The position numbers were made by a program, and so were the translations under genes. From contig JAGBIJ010000058.1 of assembly GCA_017935045.1 (NCBI GenBank), positions 1-37,265 of the forward strand: a DNA stretch of 37,265 bases, written 5' to 3'. The notes under the pieces are model-generated. The model had not been told where the DNA came from, did not search any database, and saw only the letters and a program-made list of their open reading frames with translations. Below, in pieces: positions 16,569 through 25,342 of this stretch. How positions within the stretch are numbered: the first letter of the stretch is position 1; each line of letters opens with the position of its first letter. This stretch comes from Muribaculaceae bacterium. GTDB lineage: Bacteria > Bacteroidota > Bacteroidia > Bacteroidales > Muribaculaceae.

Positions 16569-17315
16569 ATGACAAAGTTATTCATTTCAATTATGCTCGC
16601 CGCCGGGGCGCTCGCTTGCCCCCTCGCCTGCGCCGCCGACAGCGACGGCAAGCCCGACAAGGTCTACCTCAAGTCGGGCGAAACAGTCACGGGCTATCTC
16701 CAGAGCCAGGTGCCCGGAGAGTCAATCACATACCTTACATCCGACGGCCAGACGCTGGTAATACCCGTAAGCAACATCAAGCGCATTGACCGCGAACGCC
16801 ACGCCGAATACAGTTCCCAGGGTCTGAAAAGCGGTTACAAAGGGATGTACAGTTTCTCGTTTACCGCTGGCACCAGCAAGGCAATCAAGAATTACAAGCC
16901 CAACAACCGTATAGAGCTGTCCACCACCCAGGGCTATCAGTTCAATCCCTATCTCTATGCCGGCATCGGCTTCGCCTGGCAATACTTCTATGCCGGTTAT
17001 CACTACAGCAATGACTCGTTCTCCCTGATTCCGGTATTCGCCGATGTGCGCTGGACTCCTGTAAATCATCGTTTCAGCCCCATCGTCGACTTCAAGGCTG
17101 GCGGCTTCTTCGGCAAAATGACCGGATGGTATCTGCAACCCTCGGCAGGTGTAAGAGTAGCCGTCAACAATAAATATGGTTTCGATCTGACCATAGGTTA
17201 CACCATACAGCGCATTACCGGAGATCCACTCTCGCCTCCGACCGCAAATTCATTCTATAAGAAAAACAAACCCAAACTCGACGGTGTAAATATCTGCATC
17301 GCCGTAGACATCTGA
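16569..17315 (+). CDS. Outer-membrane beta-barrel protein, paralogue 2 of 3
   Basis: 248 residues, closely similar to the next gene along its whole length. The signal peptide ends near CAADS. The small domain reads KVYLKSGETVTGYLQSQVPGE and then IPVSNIKRIDRERH, after which the protein continues into a barrel-like region (FNPYLYAGIGFAWQYFY, FADVRWTPVNHRFSPI, GKMTGWYLQPSAGVR) ending in ICIAVDI. The 37-nt gap to the previous gene and 49-nt gap to the next indicate one transcript. The barrel prediction rests on strand periodicity and the terminal hydrophobic strand. The substrate or role is unknown. Confidence 0.65.
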   Translation: MTKLFISIMLAAGALACPLACAADSDGKPDKVYLKSGETVTGYLQSQVPGESITYLTSDGQTLVIPVSNIKRIDRERHAEYSSQGLKSGYKGMYSFSFTAGTSKAIKNYKPNNRIELSTTQGYQFNPYLYAGIGFAWQYFYAGYHYSNDSFSLIPVFADVRWTPVNHRFSPIVDFKAGGFFGKMTGWYLQPSAGVRVAVNNKYGFDLTIGYTIQRITGDPLSPPTANSFYKKNKPKLDGVNICIAVDI

Positions 17316-17364
17316 TGTCATACGGAGACACACGAGCATCTAAGTCATATATTCCTTCTGCATC

Positions 17365-18120
17365 ATGTCAAAATTCATTATCACACCTCTGATTTTTTCC
17401 GCTGCGCTGATATCCTCGGTAGCGTCATTTGCCTCTGAGCCGCAGCCGGACACCTGCGGAAAACCAGAAAAAATCTATCTGAAGTCCGGCGAGACAGTCT
17501 CGGGATACCTCCAGAGCCAGATTCCAGGAGAATCAGTGACATACATTACCACCGACGGCCAGACGCTGGTAATACCCGTAAGCGACATCAAGCGCATAGA
17601 CCGCGACAGGCACAAGGAATATCGGCAGCAGGGACTGAAACAGGGCTATAAAGGTCTGTATGGCTTCTCTTTCACTGTCGCTACGGACAAAAACTGGATG
17701 GACTTCAATCCCAACAACAGAATTGAGCTTTCCACCACTCAGGGTTATCAGTTCAATCACTGCATCTATGCCGGCGCCGGAGTAGCCTGGCAATATTTCT
17801 ATGAGGGCTATGCTCTGACGGACTCGGCATTCTCGCTGATACCGGTCTTCGCACACGTACGCTGGACTCCCGTCGACCATCGCTTCAGCCCTATAGCGGA
17901 GCTAAAGGCTGGCGGATTCTTCGGCAAAATGTCGGGCTGGTACCTTCAGCCATCAATAGGAATAAGGGCAGCCATCAACGATAAATACGGTTTCGACCTG
18001 ACCATAGGCTACACCATACAGCGCATCACAGGCGACGTTTTCGTGCCTTACGACCCCGAATACCAAATTCATAAACCGAAACTGGACGGTGTGAATGTCT
18101 CCATCGCCATAGACATCTGA
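17365..18120 (+). CDS. Outer-membrane beta-barrel protein, paralogue 3 of 3
   Basis: 251 residues. The signal peptide is at about 1-24. It shares the small domain (KIYLKSGETVSGYLQSQIPGE, then IPVSDIKRIDRDRH) and the barrel region (ELSTTQGYQFN, GGFFGKMSGWYLQPSIGIR, YGFDLTIGYTIQRITGD) with paralogue 2. Long identical stretches extend into the DNA, for example the region encoding DGQTLVIPVS, which points to recent duplication. Variation concentrates in segments that would be loops (around KNWMDFNPN and EGYALTDSAF), as expected for surface-exposed loops. Only 6 nt separate its stop from the next gene. Confidence 0.65.
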   Translation: MSKFIITPLIFSAALISSVASFASEPQPDTCGKPEKIYLKSGETVSGYLQSQIPGESVTYITTDGQTLVIPVSDIKRIDRDRHKEYRQQGLKQGYKGLYGFSFTVATDKNWMDFNPNNRIELSTTQGYQFNHCIYAGAGVAWQYFYEGYALTDSAFSLIPVFAHVRWTPVDHRFSPIAELKAGGFFGKMSGWYLQPSIGIRAAINDKYGFDLTIGYTIQRITGDVFVPYDPEYQIHKPKLDGVNVSIAIDI

Positions 18121-18126
18121 AAATAT

Positions 18127-18564
18127 ATGGGAAACAGCGATATCAAAGAGACAATCAAAGGCATCAAGCAGCAGTTTATGGCTTATCGCAACGGCATCGT
18201 GGCCGACACTCTGCGCCGCGCCGGCATGGATTGCTACTCCGTAATCTTCGGGCTGAATCTGCCGCAGCTCTCAGCCATTGCCGCCTCTGTGACAGCATCG
18301 GCCGGGCTGGCTTCGGCCCTGTGGGCAGACCGCAAGGTGCGCGAGAGCCGTCTGCTCGCCGCCTACCTCTTTCCTCCCAGAAGTGTGGACAGAGAGCTTG
18401 CTCGCTCGCTGATGGAAGATGTGCAGACGCGCGAGGAAGCCGACATACTCTGCTTCCGTCTGCTCCGCCATCTTGACTTCGCGCCGGAGCTGCAAGCCCT
18501 TCCTCCCCTTTCCTCCCCCCACGACGCCTATCTGCGTCAGGCCCTGCGCCGCTTCCTAAGCTGA
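18127..18564 (+). CDS. AlkD-like HEAT-repeat protein (DNA alkylation repair related)
   Basis: 145 residues, all helical in appearance and without a signal peptide or membrane segment, so cytoplasmic. The pattern of IKQQFMAYRNGIVADTLRRAG, a GLNLPQLSAIA segment, ASALWADRKVRESRLLAAYLFPP and EEADILCFRLLRHL resembles the short AlkD-like HEAT proteins common in Bacteroidales. AlkD itself is a glycosylase for alkylated bases and is longer; this version is shortened, and I cannot confirm the catalytic residues. It sits 6 nt after the third barrel gene, so it shares their transcript, but no functional link is evident. Confidence 0.5.
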   Translation: MGNSDIKETIKGIKQQFMAYRNGIVADTLRRAGMDCYSVIFGLNLPQLSAIAASVTASAGLASALWADRKVRESRLLAAYLFPPRSVDRELARSLMEDVQTREEADILCFRLLRHLDFAPELQALPPLSSPHDAYLRQALRRFLS

Positions 18565-18568
18565 ATTC

Positions 18569-18633
18569 CCCGGCAGGCACAAAGAGAGGGCCGCGCCTTG
18601 TATTGGTGCGGCCCTCTCTTTGTGCCTGCCGGG
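18569..18633. terminator. Very long convergent hairpin between + unit and PBP gene
   Basis: A perfect 26-bp inverted repeat (18569-18594 with 18608-18633) extends by three more pairs (one G-U) to leave a 7-nt loop. It begins 5 nt after the + stop at 18564 and ends 10 nt before the minus-strand stop at 18643, so it very probably terminates transcription from both sides. Neither side has a U tract. Confidence 0.75.
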
Positions 18634-18642
18634 AGCGCTCCG

Positions 18643-21135
18643 TCATTCCAGCGCGCTCTCGACTACTTCCTGTATCTCCTCCGTGTGGCCGCCTCCACCG
18701 CCGCGACCGCCTCCGCTGTAGGCGCTGCCGCCGTCACACGGCGAATAGTCTGCCGGGAACTCAAATTTCAAATCCTGAGTATACGGCAGTTTCGGATCGG
18801 CATACAGCTTTTTCATAAACAGTCCGTAGACGGGCAGCGAAGCCTTGGCTCCCTGACCGTAAGCCATATTGTTGAAGTGTATGTATCGCTCCTCGCCGCC
18901 TATCCATACACCGGTTACCAGATTCGGAGTGAAGCCCATGAACCATGTATCGGAGTTGGAGTTGGTGGTACCGGTCTTACCGCCCATATCGGCAGAGATA
19001 TTATAACTGCCGCGCAGGGCTTTGGCCGTACCGTTGTTGATAACGTTCTGGAGCATATACACCATATTATAATATGCCGTCTCGCCTATTACCTCCGTAC
19101 GATGGGGTACAGCCGAGTATATCACGTTGCCCTTGTCGTCCTCGATGCGCGACACGATTACCGGAGTCGTGCGGATACCCTTGTTGGCAAATGCCGAGTA
19201 GGCGCCCACCAGCTCCCTGACGCTGACATCGTTGGGACCCAGACAGAGCGGCATAGTCGGCTCTATCCAGCCCGTCAGACCGAACAGACGCATTTTGTTG
19301 GCAAGGTTGGCCGGCAGCAGGTCTGCGGTAAGACGCGCTGAAATCCAGTTGTTGGACGTAGTAAGCGCCCACTTGAGGTCCACCATCTGTCCGGCGCGGC
19401 CACCCGTAGAGCTGCGCGGACTCCAGCCGCCATAAGTCGGACGGGCATTGAGTACACGCGAGCATGGATCGTAATCCTGCTCCATAGCCAGTGAGTATAG
19501 GAAAGGCTTGGCCGTCGAACCTATCTGTCGGCGTCCCTGGCTTGCCATGTCATACTGGAAATATGTGTAGTCGGGTCCTCCGATGTAAGCCTTGATGTAG
19601 CCGGTCTGCGGATCCATGGAGACCATACCTATGCGCAGTATGCTCTTCATATATATCAGGGAGTCCATGGGCGACATGCGTACCTGCTTGGAGCCGGGGC
19701 GTATCTTGCCGTTTTCCTTGACGTATGCGAATACCGTCATGTCGCGCGGAGTGTTGAACTCACGCAATATCTCGGCTTCGGATTTGCCTTCGGCTTTCAT
19801 GACGCGATAACGCTCACTCTGCTTGCGGGCCTGCTCCAGCAGACGCTTCTGACCGGCGGCATCAAGCTCCGAAGCATTATACGGGTTCTTGCCCTTCTCG
19901 GCATTGAAGGCAGGCTGGAGTACACCGCCCAGATGCTCGTAGACGGCTTCCTCGGCATACTGCTGCATGCGCGTGTCGATGGTCGTATAGATGCGCAGTC
20001 CGTCGTTGTTCAGGTCATACAGATCGCCATTAGGCTTAGGATTCTTCTGAATCCATCCGTAGAGGGGGTCTTCGGCCCAGTAGACAGAATCGGTATTATA
20101 GCGTCCCAGCGCCATCTTGTAGGAAGATTCGCTCTTATAGTCCTCGCGCTTGGGGCGCACGGGCTTCTCGGCCGTCATCATGCGTCTTACCTCCTCGCGC
20201 AGATAGGTGGCCATGCTCTCGGTGCGCACTACCTTGTGGTAATCCAGTCCCAAAGGCCGGGCCTTGGTAACCTCGGCCTCGGCTGCAGTCAGCATCCCGG
20301 CCTTGACCATCTGGTCAAGCACGGTATTGCGGCGGCCTATGGCGCGTTCAGGATAGCGCAGCGGGTTATAGTAGCTCGGATTTTTAAGCATGCCGACAAG
20401 CAACGCCGCCTCAGGCAATGTGAGCTGCGAGGGCTGCTTGTTGAAATATACCTGTGCGGCAGTCTTGATACCCACTGCGTTGTTGAGGAAATCAAAACGG
20501 TTGAGATACATCTTTATCAGCTCCTCCTTGGTATACACACGCTCAAGCTTGATGGCTATCATCCACTCCACAGGTTTCTGCAGCACTCGCTTCAGTCCTC
20601 TGTCGCCCCGACGCGAATAAAGTATCTTGGCCAGCTGCTGGGTTATGGTCGATGCGCCGCCGCTGCTCTTGTCGCCCATAAGCACCGTCTTGATACCCGT
20701 ACGGCCCAGCGCGCGGAAATCTATGCCGGAGTGGTCCATGAAGCGGACATCCTCGGTCGCTATCAGGGCGTCGATAACGTATGGAGAAATCTCCTTGTAG
20801 TCTACATTTTCGCGGTTGGCGCTCACTTCATAGTAACGGCCAAGCTCCGTCTTGCCGTCGGACGCATACAGTATGGACGCGAAATTGTCATGAGGGTCTT
20901 CCAGCTCGTCGATGGGAGGCATATAGCCTATGACGCCGTTATATATCAGCAGCAACAGCAGAAACATGATGAAGCCGGCCGAAAGAAAACTTATCCACAG
21001 CCACTTGACTATGCGGCGCGAACGCGAGGCCCGGCGCTCCTCGCCTGCAGGCTTTTCACGGCGGCGCTCCTCGGTACGGCGGTCATGCCATATATTGTCG
21101 CCGCCGCTGCGGCGTCTGTCATTATATGGTTTCAT
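18643..21135 (-). CDS. mrcA: Class A penicillin-binding protein (PBP1A-type)
   Basis: 830 residues, a bifunctional peptidoglycan synthase. A basic cytoplasmic tail (1-42) is followed by one transmembrane helix (about 43-68). The GT51 transglycosylase has its catalytic glutamate in EDVRF (E128) and the GGASTITQQLAK motif at about 159-170. The transpeptidase has the SxxK serine in STAK (S540), SNN at 594-596 and KTGT at 720-723. All catalytic motifs are intact. The C-terminus ends in a Gly-rich, acidic tail (SGGGRGGGGG then HTEEIQEVVESALE), a non-catalytic extension probably involved in contacts or localisation. It is monocistronic, with its own promoter at 21167-21197. Confidence 0.95.
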   Translation of the reverse strand: MKPYNDRRRSGGDNIWHDRRTEERRREKPAGEERRASRSRRIVKWLWISFLSAGFIMFLLLLLIYNGVIGYMPPIDELEDPHDNFASILYASDGKTELGRYYEVSANRENVDYKEISPYVIDALIATEDVRFMDHSGIDFRALGRTGIKTVLMGDKSSGGASTITQQLAKILYSRRGDRGLKRVLQKPVEWMIAIKLERVYTKEELIKMYLNRFDFLNNAVGIKTAAQVYFNKQPSQLTLPEAALLVGMLKNPSYYNPLRYPERAIGRRNTVLDQMVKAGMLTAAEAEVTKARPLGLDYHKVVRTESMATYLREEVRRMMTAEKPVRPKREDYKSESSYKMALGRYNTDSVYWAEDPLYGWIQKNPKPNGDLYDLNNDGLRIYTTIDTRMQQYAEEAVYEHLGGVLQPAFNAEKGKNPYNASELDAAGQKRLLEQARKQSERYRVMKAEGKSEAEILREFNTPRDMTVFAYVKENGKIRPGSKQVRMSPMDSLIYMKSILRIGMVSMDPQTGYIKAYIGGPDYTYFQYDMASQGRRQIGSTAKPFLYSLAMEQDYDPCSRVLNARPTYGGWSPRSSTGGRAGQMVDLKWALTTSNNWISARLTADLLPANLANKMRLFGLTGWIEPTMPLCLGPNDVSVRELVGAYSAFANKGIRTTPVIVSRIEDDKGNVIYSAVPHRTEVIGETAYYNMVYMLQNVINNGTAKALRGSYNISADMGGKTGTTNSNSDTWFMGFTPNLVTGVWIGGEERYIHFNNMAYGQGAKASLPVYGLFMKKLYADPKLPYTQDLKFEFPADYSPCDGGSAYSGGGRGGGGGHTEEIQEVVESALE

Positions 21136-21166
21136 ACAGATAGATTATGCGGTATTTTTAATCTTG

Positions 21167-21197
21167 CAAAGTTAACAAAATTTCCCGATTATGCAAA
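21167..21197 (-). promoter_or_regulatory. Promoter of the PBP1A gene
   Basis: On the minus strand TTTG (21194-21197), a 19-nt spacer and TAACTTTG (21167-21174) match the consensus exactly. Transcription would start near 21163, giving a leader of about 28 nt. Confidence 0.72.
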
Positions 21198-21234
21198 ACG
21201 CTTTTCCGACCTGAGCGTCAGGGCAGAATATACA

Positions 21235-21265
21235 GAGCGCCGACGCAATCGCTGCGCCGGCGCTC
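21235..21265 (-). terminator. Hairpin terminator of the DUF5074 gene
   Basis: GAGCGCCG (21235-21242) pairs with CGGCGCTC (21258-21265). An inner CGCA/TGCG stem lies across one mismatch, with a 5-nt loop. It sits 43 nt past the stop at 21308 and before the PBP promoter. The following minus-strand sequence is only moderately T-rich. Confidence 0.6.
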
Positions 21266-21307
21266 CATTGTCAAAAGTCATGTAGCCGGAATCTCCGGCA
21301 CATCTGA

Positions 21308-24300
21308 TTATTTCACGATTATCTTCTTGCCTTTGTATATGTATAGGCCGGGAGCCAGGCCACGTACCTGCCCGGCAGTGGCATCGCGGAGTACAATGAT
21401 ACCGGCGGCGTTGTAGACATCTCCTGTCGTGCCGGCGGTCTCGACCGCTGTCACGCCCGATCCCTCTTTCTGTACCTTTATGGTCTTGGTGTCTGTCATA
21501 CCGTAGTAGCCGGCTGTCAGCGTCAGCTCTACAGGCTGCTCGGAGCGGAGTGTGAGCTTATAGACATCATATTCCAGCGGCTCGACTATCAGGGCGTTGA
21601 AGTCAGAGCTGGCCACCGTATAGTCCACAAGGGCCTTGTTACCGTACGGGAGCGCAGTGATTGAACCCAGGTCAAGGGTATAGGTGCCGTCCTCGCCCAC
21701 AGTGATATCGGCGGCATCGATTACGGGAGCCTTATATCCGCACCATGCCGACATGGCCGGGAACCAATAATAGTCAGCAAGCACAACGGTCTTGTCATTC
21801 AGTATTTCACCGGTGGCGGGGTCTGCCCTGAGGATGCGGTTCGCACGATAATCGCCGGTCTCAGTGACAGTCAGCACTATCTCGCCGGTAACGGGGTCCA
21901 CATTCACTCCGGCGCCATAAATAGCAAGCGGGTGGCCGTCATTCTCGGGCAGGTTGATGAAATCCGCTTTAAACTCACCGTTGTCCAGGTCAAGCCGGGC
22001 TATCTGGCGCGCGCCTTCGCGGGTGGTATAGTATATCACATTATCTTTCAGGTCAGCGGCCAGGGTGGCGCCACGCCATGTGGTCCAGGGAGACGCCATA
22101 CGCGTGGCGACGCCTTCTGGCGCCTCTACTGCGAGCGGAGTGACGACGAGAGTCTCTGGGTCATATTTCACAAAGGGCTGAGAAGCGTCTGTAGTAGCGA
22201 ACCACAGAGAGCCGTCGGCGCTCACGAACGGAGCTGCGAGCGGGGCTTCCAGATCAAGTTGCCTTATCTGGTCGTCGGCAGGGTCGATTTCGATAAGATT
22301 CCAGTTCTTGGCTACGGCATACACCTTGGAGCGATACAGTATCATCTCGCCGGCGTTCAGCTTGACTGATTCGGTAATGTGCAGCTTCTCTCCAGCCGTC
22401 ATCAGATCCAGATCAACAGGGAAAATACCGTTGGTCGTCGAGAGATAGCCTTTGTTGGCGCCTGCTCCCACAAATGCGTGGGCCTGAAGGCCGGGAGCAA
22501 GGTCGGGAAGCGCGCCCGAATACATAAGCGTGGACTTGTCCAATGCTGTCAGCACGCTGCCGTGTATGCCGGCTATGTTGTCGCCGCTCTGCTTGCATAC
22601 GGCATACCATTTGTCGCCGTACTGGGTCAGATACTGCCCTGTTACGCCAAGCGCTTTGGCGGGATTGGCTGTAGCGAACAACCGCGTATTGACTGTGCCG
22701 TCAGCCCCGATATGATTTAACGAAGCGTTGTCATGGCCATACCATCCCTCGTTCAGAACCATATATCCGGTGTCGTAGTTGCCGCCCTGCGCGGGCACGA
22801 GCTTGAACGTAGCCTTGATTTCGGGCGCCTCGGCCTCCAGTCCGTCGCTATCGGTAGTCACTATGTATCCGGCGGGGATGCTGACACTGTATGTACCCTC
22901 TTCGGTAAGAGCCGTGTTGTCCGGAGCGAAAATCACGGCAGGATTGGCTATGGCGTGCTTGAGAGTGTAAGTATTGCCCTTGGTGTCTGTAATCACAGGT
23001 GTGCCGGCTTCCTCTCTGACAGCGGTTTTCTTGGGTTTCGGATTGAACGTCACTGTAAAATTGGCAAGTATCGCCACCGTCTCATCCTGCGCGGGAGCGG
23101 TCGTGAAGGCGTACTGCTGCGCTGCTTTGACGGTATAGACGGCAGTGATATCATCGGTGTTTGTCACAGTGGTTCCCGCCGTATTCACTCCGTCGAGCGA
23201 ACGGGCCGGTATGCGCAGTGTCCATTCTCCCTTGCCGGCCTGTGAGTCCGCGGGTATGGAGTAGACTATCTGTTTGTCGGAAACGGCCTTGGCCTGAAGA
23301 GTGATGGTCTGCTCGCCGCAAGTGAACGTAGCGTCGCCGGCCTCCTCGGAAAGCGATACAGACTCGATGGCGCCTGCGGCCGTGAGAGTGATGTCCGGCA
23401 GCGAGGTACCCACCGTACCGGCGGCCGGAGACAGAGTATAGTTGAAATTCAGAGCCTCATCAATAGTGAAACTGACACTGATGGCGCCATTCTTCACATT
23501 CTTGTCTTCAAGCAGAACGAACGCGCCAGCCGGAATGAAGACGGTGTAGCGGCCTGCGGCGCGGAATGTGTCAAAACCACCGCCCCCTTCTTCCATGCTG
23601 AAATATATTATGGCAGTCCTCTGTCTGGACAGCATCACGTTAGAAGCGTGATATACCGTCTCATCTTCCTCCCGGACCAGAGTCACGCCGGAGACATCTA
23701 TAGGCCAGTCCAGGCCCTCGCCGCTTTCAGGGAAAGTAATGGAGAATTGCTTCAGTTCGCCTATGGCCTGACCGGCAGCCGGATCGGTGGTATAGGTCTC
23801 TAATGCGGCGCTCAGATCTCTCTTTATGGTATATGTGGCTGTTATTTCCGGCGAAAGATTGTTTTCATTTCCGTTGTCCGAAAACGCGCCCTCTTTCATC
23901 GTGACGGTATATGTACCAGGGGCTGTAAACTCCAGTGCGCCGGTATCGCTGGTGCCGAAGCGTATCTGCGCTGTGCGGTACGGAGAGGGCATTGTGAGCG
24001 AATATACCGGATATACGGTCTCACTGTTATCCGGGGCTGTGTACGTGAGCGAGATAAGCTCATTTCTGGCTGGATAGTTCAGACCGCTTGCAGCGTTTTC
24101 AAATGTCACATTGACTGCGGAGAGACTCTCCACTTCTCCGTCAGCCGGGCTGAGCGCATAGCTCTCAAGCGGATTGCCCTGCGGGGCGGCTATCACATAT
24201 TGCGCCTTAATCAGAGCGTTCTCCTGATTGGCGGCGAAAGTCTCTTTGAAAGAGCCGGCCGGGATGGTCAGCGTATATGTGCCGACAGCGGTAACGGTCA

Positions 24301-24952
24301 CGGGGGCCTCGCCGGCGGCGGTGCCGAAGTGCAGCGTGGCGTCGCTGCCTGCCGCATAGTCTGTCTTGACCACCACATACGAGAGGCCATTGTCGCCGAT
24401 CAGCGTTATGCCGCCGGTCTCCGGCATGTCTATGCCCATTATGCCGGTATCGGGAAAATCAATCTTGACCGAAGCTATCTCGCTGACCTCGCCGGCAGCA
24501 GGGGTAAGCGTATAGTTGGTCAGATGGTTGGGTGCCGCGCCTTTTATCGTATAGGTGGCCTTGATTTCGTCATTGGTCTTTGCCGGAGTCGAGAAATACT
24601 GCTTGAAGGCTCCGGCAGGAATAGTCAGAGTATATGACCCCGGGTCCGTAATGGTCACAGGTTCCTGGCCGGCGGCCGGGGCAAAGTGCAGCGTGGCGTC
24701 GCTGCCTGCCGCATAGTCTGTCTTGACTACCACATACGAGAGGCCGTTGTCTCCGGTCAGCGTTATGCCGTCGGTCTCAGGCTTGTCTATGCCCCAGAAT
24801 CCGGTACCCGGAAACTCGATTTTTATCGAGGCAATCTCACTGACGTCGCCCTGAGCCGGAGTAAGCGTGTACTCGCCTATGGAGCCGCTCTCCAGCGCCC
24901 GCAGCAGCGGACACGCCAGCATAAGAATCAATAAGGATAAAAAGTGTCTCAT
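21308..24952 (-). CDS. Riboswitch-controlled Ig-repeat / DUF5074 beta-propeller surface protein with T9SS sorting domain
   Basis: 1214 residues. A signal peptide (1 to about 20) is followed by about six Ig-like modules of 105-120 residues (about 26-138, 145-256, 264-378, 384-499, 503-609, 613-720). They repeat the pattern Y.L.PA.G.V, G.YT.TIPAGAF and I.A.YTIK. Residues about 728-1080 form a DUF5074/YncE-like beta-propeller (VLNEGWYGHDNASLNHI, TGQYLTQYGDKWYAV, GYLSTTNGIFPVDL). Another all-beta module and a T9SS type-A sorting domain (about 1170-1214, VYNAAGIIVLRD, LAPGLYIYKGKKIIVK) follow. The LMLAC stretch in the signal region could be a poor lipobox, but the T9SS end argues for T9SS attachment. 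The cobalamin riboswitch upstream, and the B12-binding propellers (BtuG type) known in Bacteroidetes, suggest surface capture of cobalamin; this is inference. No TonB receptor adjoins it. Confidence 0.8.
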   Translation of the reverse strand: MRHFLSLLILMLACPLLRALESGSIGEYTLTPAQGDVSEIASIKIEFPGTGFWGIDKPETDGITLTGDNGLSYVVVKTDYAAGSDATLHFAPAAGQEPVTITDPGSYTLTIPAGAFKQYFSTPAKTNDEIKATYTIKGAAPNHLTNYTLTPAAGEVSEIASVKIDFPDTGIMGIDMPETGGITLIGDNGLSYVVVKTDYAAGSDATLHFGTAAGEAPVTVTAVGTYTLTIPAGSFKETFAANQENALIKAQYVIAAPQGNPLESYALSPADGEVESLSAVNVTFENAASGLNYPARNELISLTYTAPDNSETVYPVYSLTMPSPYRTAQIRFGTSDTGALEFTAPGTYTVTMKEGAFSDNGNENNLSPEITATYTIKRDLSAALETYTTDPAAGQAIGELKQFSITFPESGEGLDWPIDVSGVTLVREEDETVYHASNVMLSRQRTAIIYFSMEEGGGGFDTFRAAGRYTVFIPAGAFVLLEDKNVKNGAISVSFTIDEALNFNYTLSPAAGTVGTSLPDITLTAAGAIESVSLSEEAGDATFTCGEQTITLQAKAVSDKQIVYSIPADSQAGKGEWTLRIPARSLDGVNTAGTTVTNTDDITAVYTVKAAQQYAFTTAPAQDETVAILANFTVTFNPKPKKTAVREEAGTPVITDTKGNTYTLKHAIANPAVIFAPDNTALTEEGTYSVSIPAGYIVTTDSDGLEAEAPEIKATFKLVPAQGGNYDTGYMVLNEGWYGHDNASLNHIGADGTVNTRLFATANPAKALGVTGQYLTQYGDKWYAVCKQSGDNIAGIHGSVLTALDKSTLMYSGALPDLAPGLQAHAFVGAGANKGYLSTTNGIFPVDLDLMTAGEKLHITESVKLNAGEMILYRSKVYAVAKNWNLIEIDPADDQIRQLDLEAPLAAPFVSADGSLWFATTDASQPFVKYDPETLVVTPLAVEAPEGVATRMASPWTTWRGATLAADLKDNVIYYTTREGARQIARLDLDNGEFKADFINLPENDGHPLAIYGAGVNVDPVTGEIVLTVTETGDYRANRILRADPATGEILNDKTVVLADYYWFPAMSAWCGYKAPVIDAADITVGEDGTYTLDLGSITALPYGNKALVDYTVASSDFNALIVEPLEYDVYKLTLRSEQPVELTLTAGYYGMTDTKTIKVQKEGSGVTAVETAGTTGDVYNAAGIIVLRDATAGQVRGLAPGLYIYKGKKIIVK
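24300..24790 (-). repeat. Near-identical segments of Ig modules 1 and 2 (357-bp offset)
   Basis: The region around 24327-24430 and the region around 24684-24787 encode the shared segment LSYVVVKTDYAAGSDATLHF. They are almost identical in DNA, offset by 357 bp (119 codons). The other four modules have diverged much further. Confidence 0.8.
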
Positions 24953-25084
24953 CTATAATAATTTAAATTAACCTTTTCATTGAATCAGGCCTGATGACAA
25001 GACACTTATGGTGCGTACGCAGACATACACATACGGACGATGCCGGCAGTTATGACGACAGCCGGATGCCTGCGGGCGAGCCAC

Positions 25085-25340
25085 GACTGTCTTCCCAGTG
25101 AGCCGTGAGTCTGCGCTGCAGGCAGGTCTTCTGACTTATCTCCATCGGGTGCCGACCCTCCTTCCCGCAAGATTCAGAGCCCTTGCAGTGGATATGGGCA
25201 GGTCCTTAAATGGCGGAGAAACACAGCAGCGGGTCTGTCCGGGATTCGCACCCGGTTCCCTGGAACGCTCCCGTGGGAACGCTCCGGCGCGATGCCTCTC
25301 CTGCAACGCATCTGTCGGGAAGCAGTGTCGCCGACAGCGC
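25085..25340 (-). ncRNA. Cobalamin (vitamin B12) riboswitch
   Basis: On the minus strand the conserved core appears in the correct order. GGGAACCGGGTGCGAATCCC with the following GACAGACCCGCTGCTGT spans 25222-25260. Next come CCACTG, then GGGAAGG, and finally the B12 box AAGTCAGAAGACCTGCC at 25121-25137. These are the hallmark elements of the cobalamin riboswitch. The 5' edge follows a -7-like box at 25343-25350. The remaining leader down to the ATG at 24952 (about 130 nt) would hold the kissing-loop partner and expression platform. I see no clear terminator with a U tract there, so translational control is more likely. Adenosylcobalamin binding should switch off the DUF5074 gene. Confidence 0.93.
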
Positions 25341-25342
25341 CG

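Noticed and set aside
19933-21285. 450-codon open frame on the + strand
   Set aside because: It is antisense to the intact PBP1A gene; the GC-rich codon pattern of that gene opens the opposite strand. The peptide shows no recognisable domain.
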